Assembly: GCA_050084985.1 (NCBI GenBank)
Contig: JBITNC010000001.1
Location: forward strand, 84,630,001-84,694,000
Source of the DNA: Nageia nagi
Taxonomy: Eukaryota; Pinophyta
Direction of reading: 5' to 3'
Length of the DNA: 64,000 nt
Part shown: one piece after another, positions 36,019-46,806 of the stretch
Position numbering within the stretch: position 1 is the stretch's first letter
How the letters are laid out: every line of letters starts with the position of its first letter
Notes under the pieces: generated by a model
What the model was told of the DNA's origin: nothing
Database searches by the model: none
The model's input: only the letters and a program-made list of their open reading frames with translations
Made by a program: the position numbers and the translations under genes

Positions 36019-36401
36019 TGTTAGGATCCCATATCCTAACATTTTAATGTTAGTATTAGTTATTTTAATTGAATTGTCAGCCTATATTGCAAATCATAAT
36101 ATTGTGATTGTAAGGGTGGGGCCTAATTTTACATTACTATTGGGGTTAGGGTTAGTATATTATAAATATGTGTAGGTGTGTGGAGAAATGGATTTGGAAC
36201 ATTATTTTTCACTTTTGGAGATGTAAGGAGATAGCCCCCTCGAAGCGGCCTATGATTCTATTACTATTCAATAAAATCCTATCCTTATCTACTTATTATT
36301 GCTTTTTTGTGTTCTATGTTAGTGCTTACTCTATTATTTCCATTAGATTAGTTGTCATTTTCCTATGCAATTTGATATTCATTTACATTTTTGTAATATT
36401 T
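36019..36401 (+). repeat. RE2 5' LTR, 3'-truncated
   Basis: Begins TGTTAGGATCCCATATCC and matches the 3' LTR to TTTGTAATATTT, then switches to leader sequence found at about 5640 in RE1. The primer-binding site is lost. Confidence 0.88.
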
Positions 36402-36479
36402 AAATACTTTCTAAAAATAATAGTTTCTAAAAATAGCAGTTTCTAGAAATAACAATATTAAAAATAGCAATTTCTAGAA

Positions 36480-37440
36480 ATGGCACCTGAGACAAGATCC
36501 TAGATAGTAGCACAAGATGATCCTACCATGATGACATTTTAGACTATGATCCAAAAATGGAAAATATGCTTACCAACACATTCAGGGCTAAAATTTGATA
36601 ACTACAAACCCAAATACTAACCATTGATAGTAAGTGTGATAGTGTCCAACTAAGTATCAGTCATATAATTAATGCATCTAATTCATAACAATCAGGGTAG
36701 TAAGGAAATCCATAGGGGTATCATCATAACTTTTAGAGCCAACAAGGTGGTTTCATTCTTTCCTACACAACCAAATTAGATTTTCCTCAATTTGATGGAG
36801 ATGATCCCATTGGTTGGATTTATAAGCCTAAATAGTATTTTACATTGAACCAAATTCTAGAAGATTTGAAGGTACACATGGAAACCTTTCATTTATACCA
36901 TGAGGCTCTCCAATGGCAACAATGGTATTCAAAAATTCATCCTACTCCTTTATGGGATGAATTTACTTAACAATTATTGATCCATTTTAGTCCTAGTGAC
37001 TATGAAGATTTCACAAGGGCATTGACCAACTTATGTCAAACCATAATAGTCAAATAATACCAAAATTAGTTTGAGAAACTAGTTAATCACATAGAGGGGT
37101 TAGATGACACATTTTTCACAAGTTGTTTTATCAATGGATTAAAGGAAGAAATTAAACTAGAGGTCAAAATGTTTAATCCCAAAACTATGATGGATGTTAT
37201 TGCTTTGGCAAAGCTTGCTAAAGATAAGGCTAGTGCTCATCAATGAAATGTAAGGCCCCCATTGATAAAGACACATAATAATTCCCATTTCTCTAATAAC
37301 ATAAGTGCCCCACCACCAAATTGCATAATGCAAACTAAGAATTTGACATGGGAGGAAATGGAAGAGCATTGAAAGAAGGGTTTGTGCTATAAGTGTGATG
37401 AGAAATTTGTTCACGGTCATCATTGTACTCAAATAAAAAT
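36480..37440 (+). pseudogene. RE2 gag remnant
   Basis: Same ATG context as RE1 gag. It shows the capsid landmarks LDFPQFDGDDP, a tract containing WQQWYSKIHPTPLWDEF, HFSPSDYEDFTRALTNL, and the zinc knuckle CYKCDEKFVHGHHC near 37385-37430. Stops interrupt it. It contains about 60 bp between TLCQT-like and GLDDTFFTSC that RE1 lacks (near 37045-37110), so RE1 has a small gag deletion. Confidence 0.82.
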
Positions 37441-37960
37441 TATATTTTATTGATGCTAATGCTCCTAATGAGGAGGAATATGAGAGTGCACCCGAAGAGG
37501 CTACAAGGGAAATTCTAGATGAGAAAGCCCTAATTATCTCTTACAGTGCATTGGCAAGAATTACTACCCCATAAACTATAAAGGTCAAAGGGTTTTTTAA
37601 AAAGCATACTCTCATCATATTGTTAGATTTGGGAAGTACTCATAATTTCATTAATCCATAGGTGGCTAAGGCTACTAACTATTACATCCACCCTACAAAT
37701 AATTTTAGGGTTATGGCTGGTAATAGAGGAAATATAGCATGTAAAGGCACATGTCAAAATTTCAAACTGAGCATGGGCCACTATACTTTGAAAAGTGACA
37801 TGTACACTTTACCACTTGGGGGATGTGATATAGTTTTGGGGGTGCAATGGTTGAGGATTTTGGGCATCATGTAGTGGAATATTGCAAAGCTATGGATGAC
37901 CTTCAAGATAGCCAAACAAGAGCATACTCTCAAGGGATTATAGGTTGGACCTTCACAAGC
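37441..37960 (+). pseudogene. RE2 aspartic protease remnant
   Basis: The active site reads LLDLGSTHNFIN: the Ser of Asp-Ser-Gly has become Leu, so it is inactive. The downstream segment at 37662-37874 is open and ends GCDIVLGVQWLRILG. A stop precedes it. Confidence 0.82.
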
Positions 37961-38149
37961 TGTGAGCTCCCATCAAATGGAAAAGATTCTATAGAAAACT
38001 AGGAAGGGAATGCTAGCACAGTTATCCTCTTTAGTAATCACCAAATTTGAAGTTACAAAGCCTAAGGACCTACAGCTCATCTTAAGTAAGCATGCACATA
38101 CATTTGAGGAACCAATGGGCTCACCACCCTATCAATCTCATGATCATGC

Positions 38150-38790
38150 TATCTAGTTGGTGCCAAGAAGTCAACCACCAAACATTCATCCTTATCGATA
38201 TCCTTATTTACAAGAAAATGAAATTGAAAAATTGGTTTAAAAATTGTTGGATGAAGGAGTAATTTGACCTAGTGTAAGCCCATATTCTTCTCTAATTATA
38301 TTGGTTTGTAGGAAATATGGCTTATGGCATATGTGTGTGGATTTTAGGGCCCTAAACAAAATTACCATCAAGGATAAATTTTTTATATCAATCATTGATG
38401 AATTATTAGATGAACTACACGGGGCAAGATATTTTTCCAAGTTGGATCTATGATTTGGGTATCACCAAATCTACCTGAAGGAGGAGGATATACCAAAAAT
38501 TAATTTTGCAGTCATGAGGGCCATTATGAGTTCTTGGTCATGCCTTTTGGCCTCACAAATACTCCATCTACATTTCAAAGTCTAATGAATCAAATGTTTC
38601 ATTTGTTCCTCAAGAAGTTCATTTTAGTTTTCTTTGAAATTTTTTATTGAGCAACATATTTCTATGCTCGAGCAATAAAAATGGGTAACCAAACTACTGG
38701 ATATGATTATGAGATAGTATACCATAAAGGTAAATAAAATGTGGTTATCGATGCTTTATCTAGAAAATTTGAAGATCATGTAGCACTGCA
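38150..38790 (+). pseudogene. RE2 RT remnant fused by deletion to the RNase H end
   Basis: RT fingers and palm are present ([12 protein letters not shown], then [18 protein letters not shown], then [17 protein letters not shown]), ending [10 protein letters not shown]. At about 38638 it passes into [11 protein letters not shown] and ends with decayed KGK-x-NVV-x-DALSRKFED. The catalytic Asp-Asp pair and most of RNase H are deleted. Confidence 0.85.
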
Positions 38791-40250
38791 AGCTCTTTTG
38801 TCTCCTATTCCTCAATGGTTAGATAAAGTTATACAGGATTGGGTAGAGGATGCTCCATCCAAGAATTGTTAAAACAAATCACTCAAGATCCCATGAGTAA
38901 ACCACACCACACATGGCATGATGGTATTTTGAGACTCAAAGATTGAATTTTGTTACCATCTCCTTCAAAATGTAAATAAAAAATACTTATCAAATTACAT
39001 TCCACACCTACATTAAGACATGATGGAATTCTAAAAACTTATAAATGGGTAGCACGATCATTCTATTGGGTAGGTATGAAATTGGATTTCAAGTAGTTTG
39101 TGATAGCTTATGATGTGTGTCAATGACAAAAGGGTGAGATAATGGGTACTTTGAGACTCCTTTAGCCTCTTCCCATACCTAATCATACATGGATCAATAT
39201 CTCAATGGATTTCATTTAAGGCCTTCCTAAATCCAATGGTGAATTAGTTATTCTAGTGGTGGTTGATTGATTATCCCAATATGTTCTTTTTGGTTTATTT
39301 GATCATCCCAACAAGGCAATGACAATGGCACAATTATTCTTGGATATAATTTTTAAACAACATGGCATGCTAGAGATGATTGTCAATGACCATGGTCCCA
39401 CTTTTACAAGCCTTTTTTGGCAAGAGATTTTCAAGCTGCAAGGTACCCAACTAAACATGAGCTCAGCATATCACCCATAAACTAATGGTCAAATTGAAAT
39501 TGTCAAAAAATGTTTTGAAATATATTTACATTATTTTTCTTTAGCACAACCTATGCATTAGGTATAATGGCTTCCCTTGGTTGAGTGGTGGTATAATAGA
39601 TCTTATCATTCTACTAGCAAGATGACCCCTTATGAAGCAATGTATGGTCAAGCTCCACCAACAGTCACCTCGTATGTTGTAGGTACTAGTAAGGTTCAAG
39701 TAGTTGGCTCAACATTAGTTACTTGGGATGATATTCTTCATTTGCTAAAGGATAACATTTAGATAGCCCAACATCATATAAAGCAACAAGCTGATCAACA
39801 ACATGTCAAAAGGGAGTTCTAGGTAGATGACATTGTCTTTTTGAGGCTGTAACCTTATCACTAGAAATCCTTAGAAATAAAAGCCCTCAAAAATTGGTCC
39901 TAAAGATTTATGGTCCCTACAAGGTGTTACAATGCATTGGCCCAATTGCATATAAATTGAAGCTTTCTACTTCTTCCAAGATTCACCTAGTGTTTCATGT
40001 TTTCTATCTTGAGAAAGTGGTTGGATCAGAGGTTCAAGTTTAGACATAATTACCTAAGTTAGTAGAGGATGGATCAATGGTAGTCATACCTAAGGTAGTT
40101 CTAGATCAAAATTCATGGTAGCTTTGTAATTGCACATTCACAAAAGTCCTTATGCAGTGGCAAGGCATGGCACCTGAAGATGCAACATGGGAAATACTTC
40201 ATCAACTATAGCAACAATTTCTACAATTCAAGCTTTGAGGAAAATACTTC
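38791..40250 (+). pseudogene. RE2 integrase and chromodomain remnant
   Basis: Parallels RE1 8305-9770. The DHG residue context (IVNDHGPTF at about 39380), YHP[14 protein letters not shown], an open segment at 39577-39762 with YHSTSKMTPYEAMYGQAPPT, and the tail with QWQGMAPEDATWE are visible. Stops are frequent. Confidence 0.82.
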
Positions 40251-40268
40251 ATCCTAAGAGGGGTGGCA

Positions 40269-40670
40269 TGCTAGGATCCCATATCCTAACATTTTAGTGT
40301 TAGTATTAGTTATTTTAATTAAATTATCAACCCATATTGTAAATCATAATATTATGATTGTAAGGGTGGGGCCCGATTTTGCATTACTAGGGTTAGTATA
40401 TTATAAATAGGTAGAAGTGTGTGGAGAAATGGATCTGGAACATTATTTTTTAATTTTATAGTTGTAAGGAGGTAAACCCATTGAAGCAGCCTATGATTTT
40501 GTTACTATTCAATAAAATCCTAACCTTATCTACTTATTGTTCCTATTTCATGTTCTATTATTAGTGCTTACTTTGTTATTTCTATTAGATTAGTTTTCAT
40601 TTTTCTATTCAATTCGATATTTGTTTACATTTTTGCAATATTTCCCTTTCATATTTTTACCATCATATCA
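40269..40670 (+). repeat. RE2 3' LTR
   Basis: Begins TGCTAGGATCCC (one change in TGTTAGG), preceded by the purine tract AGAGGGGTGGCA, and ends ATCATATCA. The telomere-like motif is reduced to a single unit. Confidence 0.88.
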
Positions 40671-40689
40671 AGAGATGAATTTTAATGAA

Positions 40690-41525
40690 GTATTTTAGGT
40701 ACAACCATTGGATGATAATATTGATAATGTACAAGGGATAGAGGAGCTACCTTCTCTATTGCAAAAGAAAGATGAGCTCACATTTCCAATAGAGGAACTA
40801 GTGAATATCAATATTGGGACCACATATAAAAAAAGATTAGTAAAAATTAGAGCAGTCCTACCTCCCTTGTAGCAAGAAAGGTACAAAAATAAATTTATTG
40901 AACATTATAAAATTTTTTCTTATTCTTATAATGATATGCCTATTTTAGATCCTTCCTTTGTCATACATAATTTGCCATTAAAAAAGGGTGCTAAGCCAAT
41001 AAAGCAAAAGCTAAGAAAAATTCACCCTTCCAAAGCATTATTGGTCAAGAAAGAAATAGATAAGTACTTGAATGCTAGATTTATCAAGCCCATTGATTAT
41101 TTTAAGTGGCTGGCTAAATTATTCCTATATCCAAACCAACTGGTGAAATATAGGTATGTACTAATTTTAGAGATATCAATAATGCTTATCCTAAGGATGA
41201 TTTTCTATTACCAAATATTGATATGATTATGGATAGTATAGCTGGTCATGATACATTATCTTTCATGGATTGAGTTTTTGGTTACAATCAAATATTGACC
41301 AATCCAACTGACCAACATAAAATAGCTTTTACTACTCCATGGGGTAATTTTTGTTGGAAGGTTATGCCATTTGGACTCAAAAATGTAGGGGCTACTTACC
41401 AAAGGGATATGGTCACTATGTTCCATGAGCATATTAATAAAATGGTTGAGGTATATGTTGATGATATCTTGGTCAATTCCAAGCAAAGCCAAGATCACCT
41501 ACAAACACATGAGGAAGATTCAACA
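40690..41525 (+). pseudogene. Tat reverse transcriptase remnant
   Basis: After a linker, the open segment 40936-41226 shows LPLKKGAKPIKQKLRK, ALLVKKEIDKYL and FIKPIDY. That is the RT start of this lineage. The segment 41295-41531 has FTTPWGNFCWKVMPFGLKN and the catalytic VYVDDILVNS at about 41447-41480. Two frame changes and a stop lie between them. Catalytic Asp residues are intact, but the reading frame is not. Confidence 0.88.
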
Positions 41526-41559
41526 TCTTGAAAAGGTACAAACTTAGATTAAAACCTCA

Positions 41560-42240
41560 AAAGTGTACTTTTGGAGTTACTTATGGAAAGTTGTTAGAAT
41601 TTATGATTTCTAAAAGAGGTATAGAAGTATATCCAAAGAAACTAAAAGCAATAATTGATATGCCTCCCCCAAAGAATTTGAAGCAATTAAGGAGTCTTTA
41701 AGGAAAGATCAATTTGGTAAGAAGATTCATCTCACAACTTGGGGAAAAATGTAGGCCATTCAACCATTTACTGAAAAAGGATATCAAATTTGTATGGGAT
41801 GAAAAATATGAAAAAGCTTTTGAGGATATAAAATAATATTTTCTTAATCCACCTATTCTAGTTCCCATGGACTACTCCAAACCTACTTATTTGTATATCT
41901 CAACTACATTGTATGCATTGGGGGAAATGATCTACCAAAAACATGAGAAAAATAAAGAAAGAGCCATTTATTACCTTATTAATACATTGATCAATTATGA
42001 AAGTAGGTACACACCAATGGAAAAGCTATGTTATGGTATTATATTTGCTACTAAGAAATTAAGTCATTAACTATTTTACTATACTACATTTATTGTTAGC
42101 CCTATTAATCCATTGAAATATCTTATACAAAAGCAACACTTATCAGGGAGAGTTGCAAAATGGTTAATATTGTTATAAGAATTTGATATCAATGTAGTGA
42201 AATAAAATTATATTAAAGGATAGACAATCATAGATTTAAT
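41560..42240 (+). pseudogene. Tat RNase H remnant
   Basis: Connection and RNase H region: FISKRGIEVYPKKLKAI, then an open stretch 41867-42070 with LYISTTLYALGEMIYQK and ESRYTPMEKLCYGIIFATKKL. The motif Leu-Tyr-Ile-Ser replaces the usual Leu-Tyr-x-Ala region, and the first catalytic residue is not visible, as is common for this RNase H in Tat elements with a second copy. Confidence 0.75.
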
Positions 42241-42380
42241 AGCTGAATTCCTTCAAAATGGTAAAGTAGTCATCTATGAAGAATTTCTAGATGAATATTA
42301 GGAAGACAAACTCTGTTAGTGGTGTAATTATCTACATAAAGGCCATGAATAGAGTGATTTCATTGAAATTTCCATCCTAG

Positions 42381-42884
42381 ATGAGTGTATTCCTCATGGA
42401 TGATGAACCCATCATTTGGAAATTATACTTTGATGGCTCAAAATTTTCTTATGGAGTAGGGGTAGGTATTATTTTGATGTCTCCTTCAAATCAGGTAATC
42501 CTTATGGATTACAAAATTGGTTTTGAATTTATAAATAATATGGCTAAGTATGAGGAATTGATATTGGGTCTAAAAGTTGTTTTTACTCTAAAAATCAAAG
42601 ATTTAAAAATTTATGGTGATTCACAGCTTATCATTAACCAAGTATAGGATATCTTTGATACAAAGGATGAAAAGTTAATACCTTATAAGGTAGTGGTTAA
42701 TGACTTATTGGATCAATTTGATATATATGCCATTCAAAATATACCAAGAACTAATAATAGATATGAAAATGCAATGGCAAGTACTGCTTCCCTTGCACCA
42801 ATTGAAATTGAAGATGAAGAGACTATCTTGAAAATTCAAAAGTGTAGCATTTTCTCTTATATAGAAGATATGCATGAAATTTAG
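42381..42884 (+). pseudogene. Tat second (archaeal-type) RNase H remnant
   Basis: Open from 42381 to 42647: WKLYFDGSKFSYGVGVGII, then MAKYEELILGLKVV, then LKIYGDSQLIINQV. The D-G-S, A-x-Y-E-x-L and G-D-S-x-L-I motifs give the D-E-D catalytic set of archaeal/plant-type RNase HI, all present. A stop then separates a second open part (42693-42884) with FDIYAIQNIPRTNNRYENAMA, the end of the domain. An additional RNase H between the first RNase H and integrase is diagnostic of Tat-lineage elements. Confidence 0.85.
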
Positions 42885-43079
42885 AATTTTATTATTACAT
42901 AAGAGAATGATTTTAGAAATTCATATTTTGATATCTATAATTATTTGAAGCACCAAATAATTCATAAAGGATTTGATCGAAATGAAAGGGTAAGATTAAA
43001 AATAACTACAATAAGGTATATCATCATTGGTGAAGTCTTATATTGAAGATCATTTAATGCTACTTTACTAAGATATTTG

Positions 43080-44133
43080 ACACAACATGAGATAGCTACT
43101 ACACTAGAACAAGCTCATGATGGTTTATGTGGTGGGCATTTTCATGCAAAAGCTTTGTATACAAAAATTTTGAGAATTGGATATTATTGACCTACTATGG
43201 AGGAAGATTGCAAAGCTCATGTAAAAACCTATTTATAATGTCAAAAACATGCCAAATTAGAAAAAAAAACCTACTCACATGTTGCACTCTATTGTTTCAC
43301 CATGGCCATTTTCTACTTGGGGCATTTATTTAATTGTTATGATTAAGCCTCATTCAAGTGAAGGTAACAAATTTGTCATCACAGCTATTGAGTTTAGTAC
43401 CAAGTGGGTGGAGGCTATTCCAATGAAGTTAGTCACTCAAGATAAGATCATTGTATTCCTTACTGAAAATGTCATCACAAGGTTTGGTGTACCATAACAA
43501 TTACTCATGGATAATAGACCTAATTTTAAAGGTAAGTACATGAAAGAATTTTTCAAAATGTTTCATATTGTGTAAATATTTTCTTTAGTTTACTATCCTC
43601 AAGGAAATATTCAAGCTAAAGCCACTAACAAGACCATCAAGAGCATTCTAGCCTAAACATGGGTTAAATACAATAAGGATTAGCATGAACAGTTGCCTTA
43701 TGCATGTTGGACATATTGGAATAGCATTAGAATAGCCACTAGGGCAACACCATTCTCATTGGTGTATGGAGATGAAGCCATTGCACTACTAGATCTAGAG
43801 ATCCCATCCTTAAGGAACTCATTATAGGATGATATTTCTGATAAGGATGCAAGAAAAGCAAGGTTACAACAATTGGAATCACTAGATGAAAAGAGAATCA
43901 AATCTATTGAACATCAGAAGGTATATCATGCAAAACTCAAGAGAGAATTTGGGAAAAACATAAAATATAAAGAATTCAAAGTAGGAGATTTAGTATTGAA
44001 AGAAAATATCAATAAGATACCAGAAAATGATGAAGTAAAAGGAAAATTTGAACCCAATTGGTTGGGTCAATCTATTATAGTAGAACAAATAGGATCAAAA
44101 GCATATATATTATCATCTATGGATGGAAAATAA
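43080..44133 (+). pseudogene. Tat integrase remnant
   Basis: The zinc region starts at about 43085 with AHDGLCGGHFHAKALY and later CQKHAKL. The core at 43279-43497 reads STKWVEAIPMKL and ENVITRFGVP, followed by LLMDNRPNFKG. The position of the first catalytic Asp is Tyr (WGIYLIVM), and the Glu region reads NIQAKATNKTI with Lys for Glu, so it is catalytically dead. The C-terminal part at 43873-44133 is open, with KEFKVGDLVLKE and GSKAYILSSMDG, the usual integrase tail. All in one frame with few stops. Confidence 0.85.
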
Positions 44134-45239
44134 GAACCCAAGACCTTCAATGCCACCCATCTCAAATGCTTCTAAAATTCTTGCGCAAGGTACTTGTATC
44201 GTACTTTTCTATTTTAAATTTTTCATTTGTACTATTCTATTTCCACATAGCTAGTGATGTGTATTACTATCCACATATTGCCAATGGCATGGAATGCAAA
44301 AAAAATAGGCTAGTATAATGTATTTGGGTTATATACATAAAACATATGATCATCAATGGCCAATGAAATGGGTATTGAGAGTTCAATCACTTAAAAGATA
44401 AATCAAAAATGCAATCATATGCAAGATGTTGACATTGGCTCATCTCCAATGGATGATACAACTTGTTGTGTATCCATATGGTTTTTTCTTTGAACCATAC
44501 AAAGCATAATATCTTTGAGTCATAGACATAAAACATATGACCATTGATAGCTAATGAAATGATGAGTGAGAGTTCACTCACTCAAAAGATAAACTAACAA
44601 TGCAAATGTAAGTAGCTTTTGAAATTGACTCATCATTAATGGATGATGTAATTCATTATGTATTTAACTCATTTTATATAGGGTATACCTAACACCTTTT
44701 TCTAGTAATCTATATCATAAAAAATATTTTAAAAAAGTATAGATAAATCTACATCGCTAATGGCATGCTTTCTATTCCTACACCATGAGCAACATGCACA
44801 TCATAGATAGTGTAATACAAAAAAAAGCTACCTCTTCTTTCTTAAGGCATGGATGTAAGAGCATTAGTTTCTTGAGTATCAAAAATGATGAAATGGCTCG
44901 ATTCATGGTTGAATAGTACAAGGGGAAAAAAGACATCTTCCATTTTAAAAATTGGATGTGAAACCATAAGACTACCTGGTAGTAGAGTTCCTTCTAGAAT
45001 AAAAACATCATAGTAGTTGGAGATACATAGTTCTTTAGATTTTTCCTTGGTGGAACCACTCAAGAACCTTTCTTAGGGTGCCCAAGCCAAAAGGGGGTAA
45101 CAAAGGACCCTCACCATCAGCATCATCTTCAAAGGAAAGTAAAGCAAAGTGTCAAAGTTCTTAAAAAAAAATTCTTCTATAATTTTTCTTTGGATATATA
45201 ATCTCATTACTTCAATCACACCTTCAAAGAGGGACAAAA
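44134..45239 (+). other. Tat 3' non-coding region with polypurine tract
   Basis: About 1.1 kb after integrase without a plus-strand frame, as is usual in Tat elements. It contains a 190-bp tandem duplication (44341-44720) and ends in the purine tract AAAGAGGGACAAAA directly before the 3' LTR. Several minus-strand frames here carry no recognisable motif. Confidence 0.65.
44341..44720 (+). repeat. 190-bp tandem duplication in the Tat 3' region
   Basis: AAACATATGA at 44341 and 44531 begin two units sharing AATGAAAT, GAGAGTTCA, AAAAGATAAA, TGGATGAT and a closing TGTAT. Divergence is clear but alignment is unbroken. Confidence 0.82.
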
Positions 45240-45876
45240 TATAGATGCCTAGAAATGAATTATTATTTATTAAATAATTCATTTTAGAGCCTCAATGATA
45301 TTTATTGTAAAAAGGGGTTAAAATAATACCCAAGTAAATGTAATAAATGTAAAGGACCATTGTACAATGTAAAAGGGGTAAAATGTCTAAAAAGAACCTC
45401 CTAAATGATATAATGTGCAATAATCCCAAAAATCCAAGAAAGCAAAGACATTGCTATATAATGACATCAAAGGGAATACAAAAAGTATCATGGAAGAGTA
45501 TCAAAGATCCTAGAGAGACTCCAACAAATGCAATATCACTCTATCCTACCAAAAATGGTATTTTGTAACACCACCTTTGCATAGATCTATTAAACCCTTC
45601 ACTTTGCTCTTATATGCTTTTTATTCCATTCATAATTTTGTTTCTTCTATGGAGCCAACAAAATAGTATTTATGGGCCATTGGCAATGTGTGTATTGATG
45701 AATGCATGGTCATGTTTGATAAATGGCTTTCTTTATATGATAAGCATGTGATTATAGTGAAGGTACATTGATTAATATTATTTGTTTGTTGCCATATTTC
45801 TAATATATGCTTCAATAAATTATTGTAGACAAATAGTGCATCAATTATATCATATATGCATTATTTGAGGTCTATA
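45240..45876 (+). repeat. Tat 3' LTR
   Basis: Pairs with 3867-4502 over 637 bp. Both terminal dinucleotides have decayed by transition (TG to TA, CA to TA). It is followed by ATTAA, the right target-site duplication. Confidence 0.88.
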
Positions 45877-46806
45877 ATTAATGCATGTATCTAGCTAGCC
45901 TATGAGGTTAAGATCCAGTTAGCAACAAATTGTACTAGTAGATCTGGAGTTCTTGCACTTAAAAAGCCAATTTTGGGGGTAAAATAGTAGTTTTTTAGAA
46001 AAGTTTGAATTCCTAGACTAAGTTGTATAGGGTTTGGAGAACATATCTATAGATTTGAAGGCTATTTATAGGTATAAAAGGACCTAATCTATCATCTTGA
46101 ATAATTAGAAAAATTTATTATGAGGGTCGCAAGTTTTTGAGCTAGGGTTTGAAGACTATGGCATTTGCTAGAAAGAGTGGAAGATCACACATAAAGGAGG
46201 CATAAAAGAGAGTCATATTGGATGAGAATAGATGGCCATAGATGAATGAGCCACCATAAGAGAGGGTTTCCATTAATGAGAGGGACACATAAGGATATAA
46301 GAAGAAGAATTCCAAGAGGATGAGCTCTATTTTGATTTGGGGATCCACTTCTAAATGGAAGTTTGGTGAGCTCATTTCATCCATTAACAATATGACTAGA
46401 GTGATGACTTCAATGCATAGGAAGATTAATTGACATTAGAGAGAGATTGATGATCCAAAGAGGTACCATTCACCCCCACTACATGCCAAGGAGGATCAAG
46501 AGGTACCATGCAATGCTTGGGATGAGAATAAGAAAAGAGAAGGCTTGGCATCACATGTTGGGCATAGAGAAAGTATGACACCCCATGGTAGACATAAAAA
46601 ATATTGGCATTAAATGTTGAACCAAGAAGTAGTTTAGCACCCCATGTTGATTATCAAGGAGCTTGGGAACCCAAAATTAGGCAAGATGGAGAATTGTAAA
46701 AAGAAGAACCTTGGATCAACCATGTTGACACCCCAAAAAGGCATGATAGTAATTTTGATTTTTATAACAGTAATTTAGAAGTCTTACATGGTGTTGTTGA
46801 AAGTAA
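45877..46806 (+). other. L0 internal leader with minisatellite
   Basis: Non-coding start of the L0 interior after the Tat element. From about 46540 to 46740 it contains irregular repeats around CACCCCATGTTGG. Minus-strand frames here have no recognisable motif. Confidence 0.55.

Larger units (their letters stand above)
36019..40670 (+). mobile_element. RE2: deleted second copy of the RE1 chromovirus family
   Basis: LTRs at 36019-36401 (truncated) and 40269-40670 belong to the RE1 LTR family. Flanking bases ATAGA and AGAGA (40671-40675) are a 4/5 match for a target-site duplication. Compared with RE1 it lacks two blocks: the end of the 5' LTR, the primer site and about 0.65 kb of leader, and about 0.64 kb from the RT catalytic motif to late RNase H (junction near 38638). 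It retains the RT start that RE1 lacks. It sits between the protease and RT of the Tat element. Confidence 0.9.
3867..45876 (+). mobile_element. Tat/Ogre-type Ty3/gypsy retrotransposon, nested host element
   Basis: LTRs at 3867-4502 and 45240-45876 share their full length and start TGTAGATGCC / TATAGATGCC. The flanking 5-bp duplications are ATTAG and ATTAA. The coding order along the interrupted interior is gag (10309-11391), protease (split at 11819/34947), RT (about 40690-41520), RNase H, a second RNase H-like domain (42381-42650) and integrase (about 43080-44133), then a long 3' non-coding region with a tandem repeat. The extra RNase H between RNase H and integrase is the mark of the Tat group of plant Ty3/gypsy elements. 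Three later insertions sit inside: 4540-10206, 11820-34946 and 36019-40670. All frames carry stops. Confidence 0.85.

Noticed and set aside
36168-36446. 92-codon hydrophobic frame as a membrane protein
   Set aside because: It lies across the RE2 LTR and leader. The hydrophobicity comes from T-rich LTR sequence.
43698-43901. Minus-strand Ser-rich frame opposite Tat integrase
   Set aside because: Shadow of the integrase frame.
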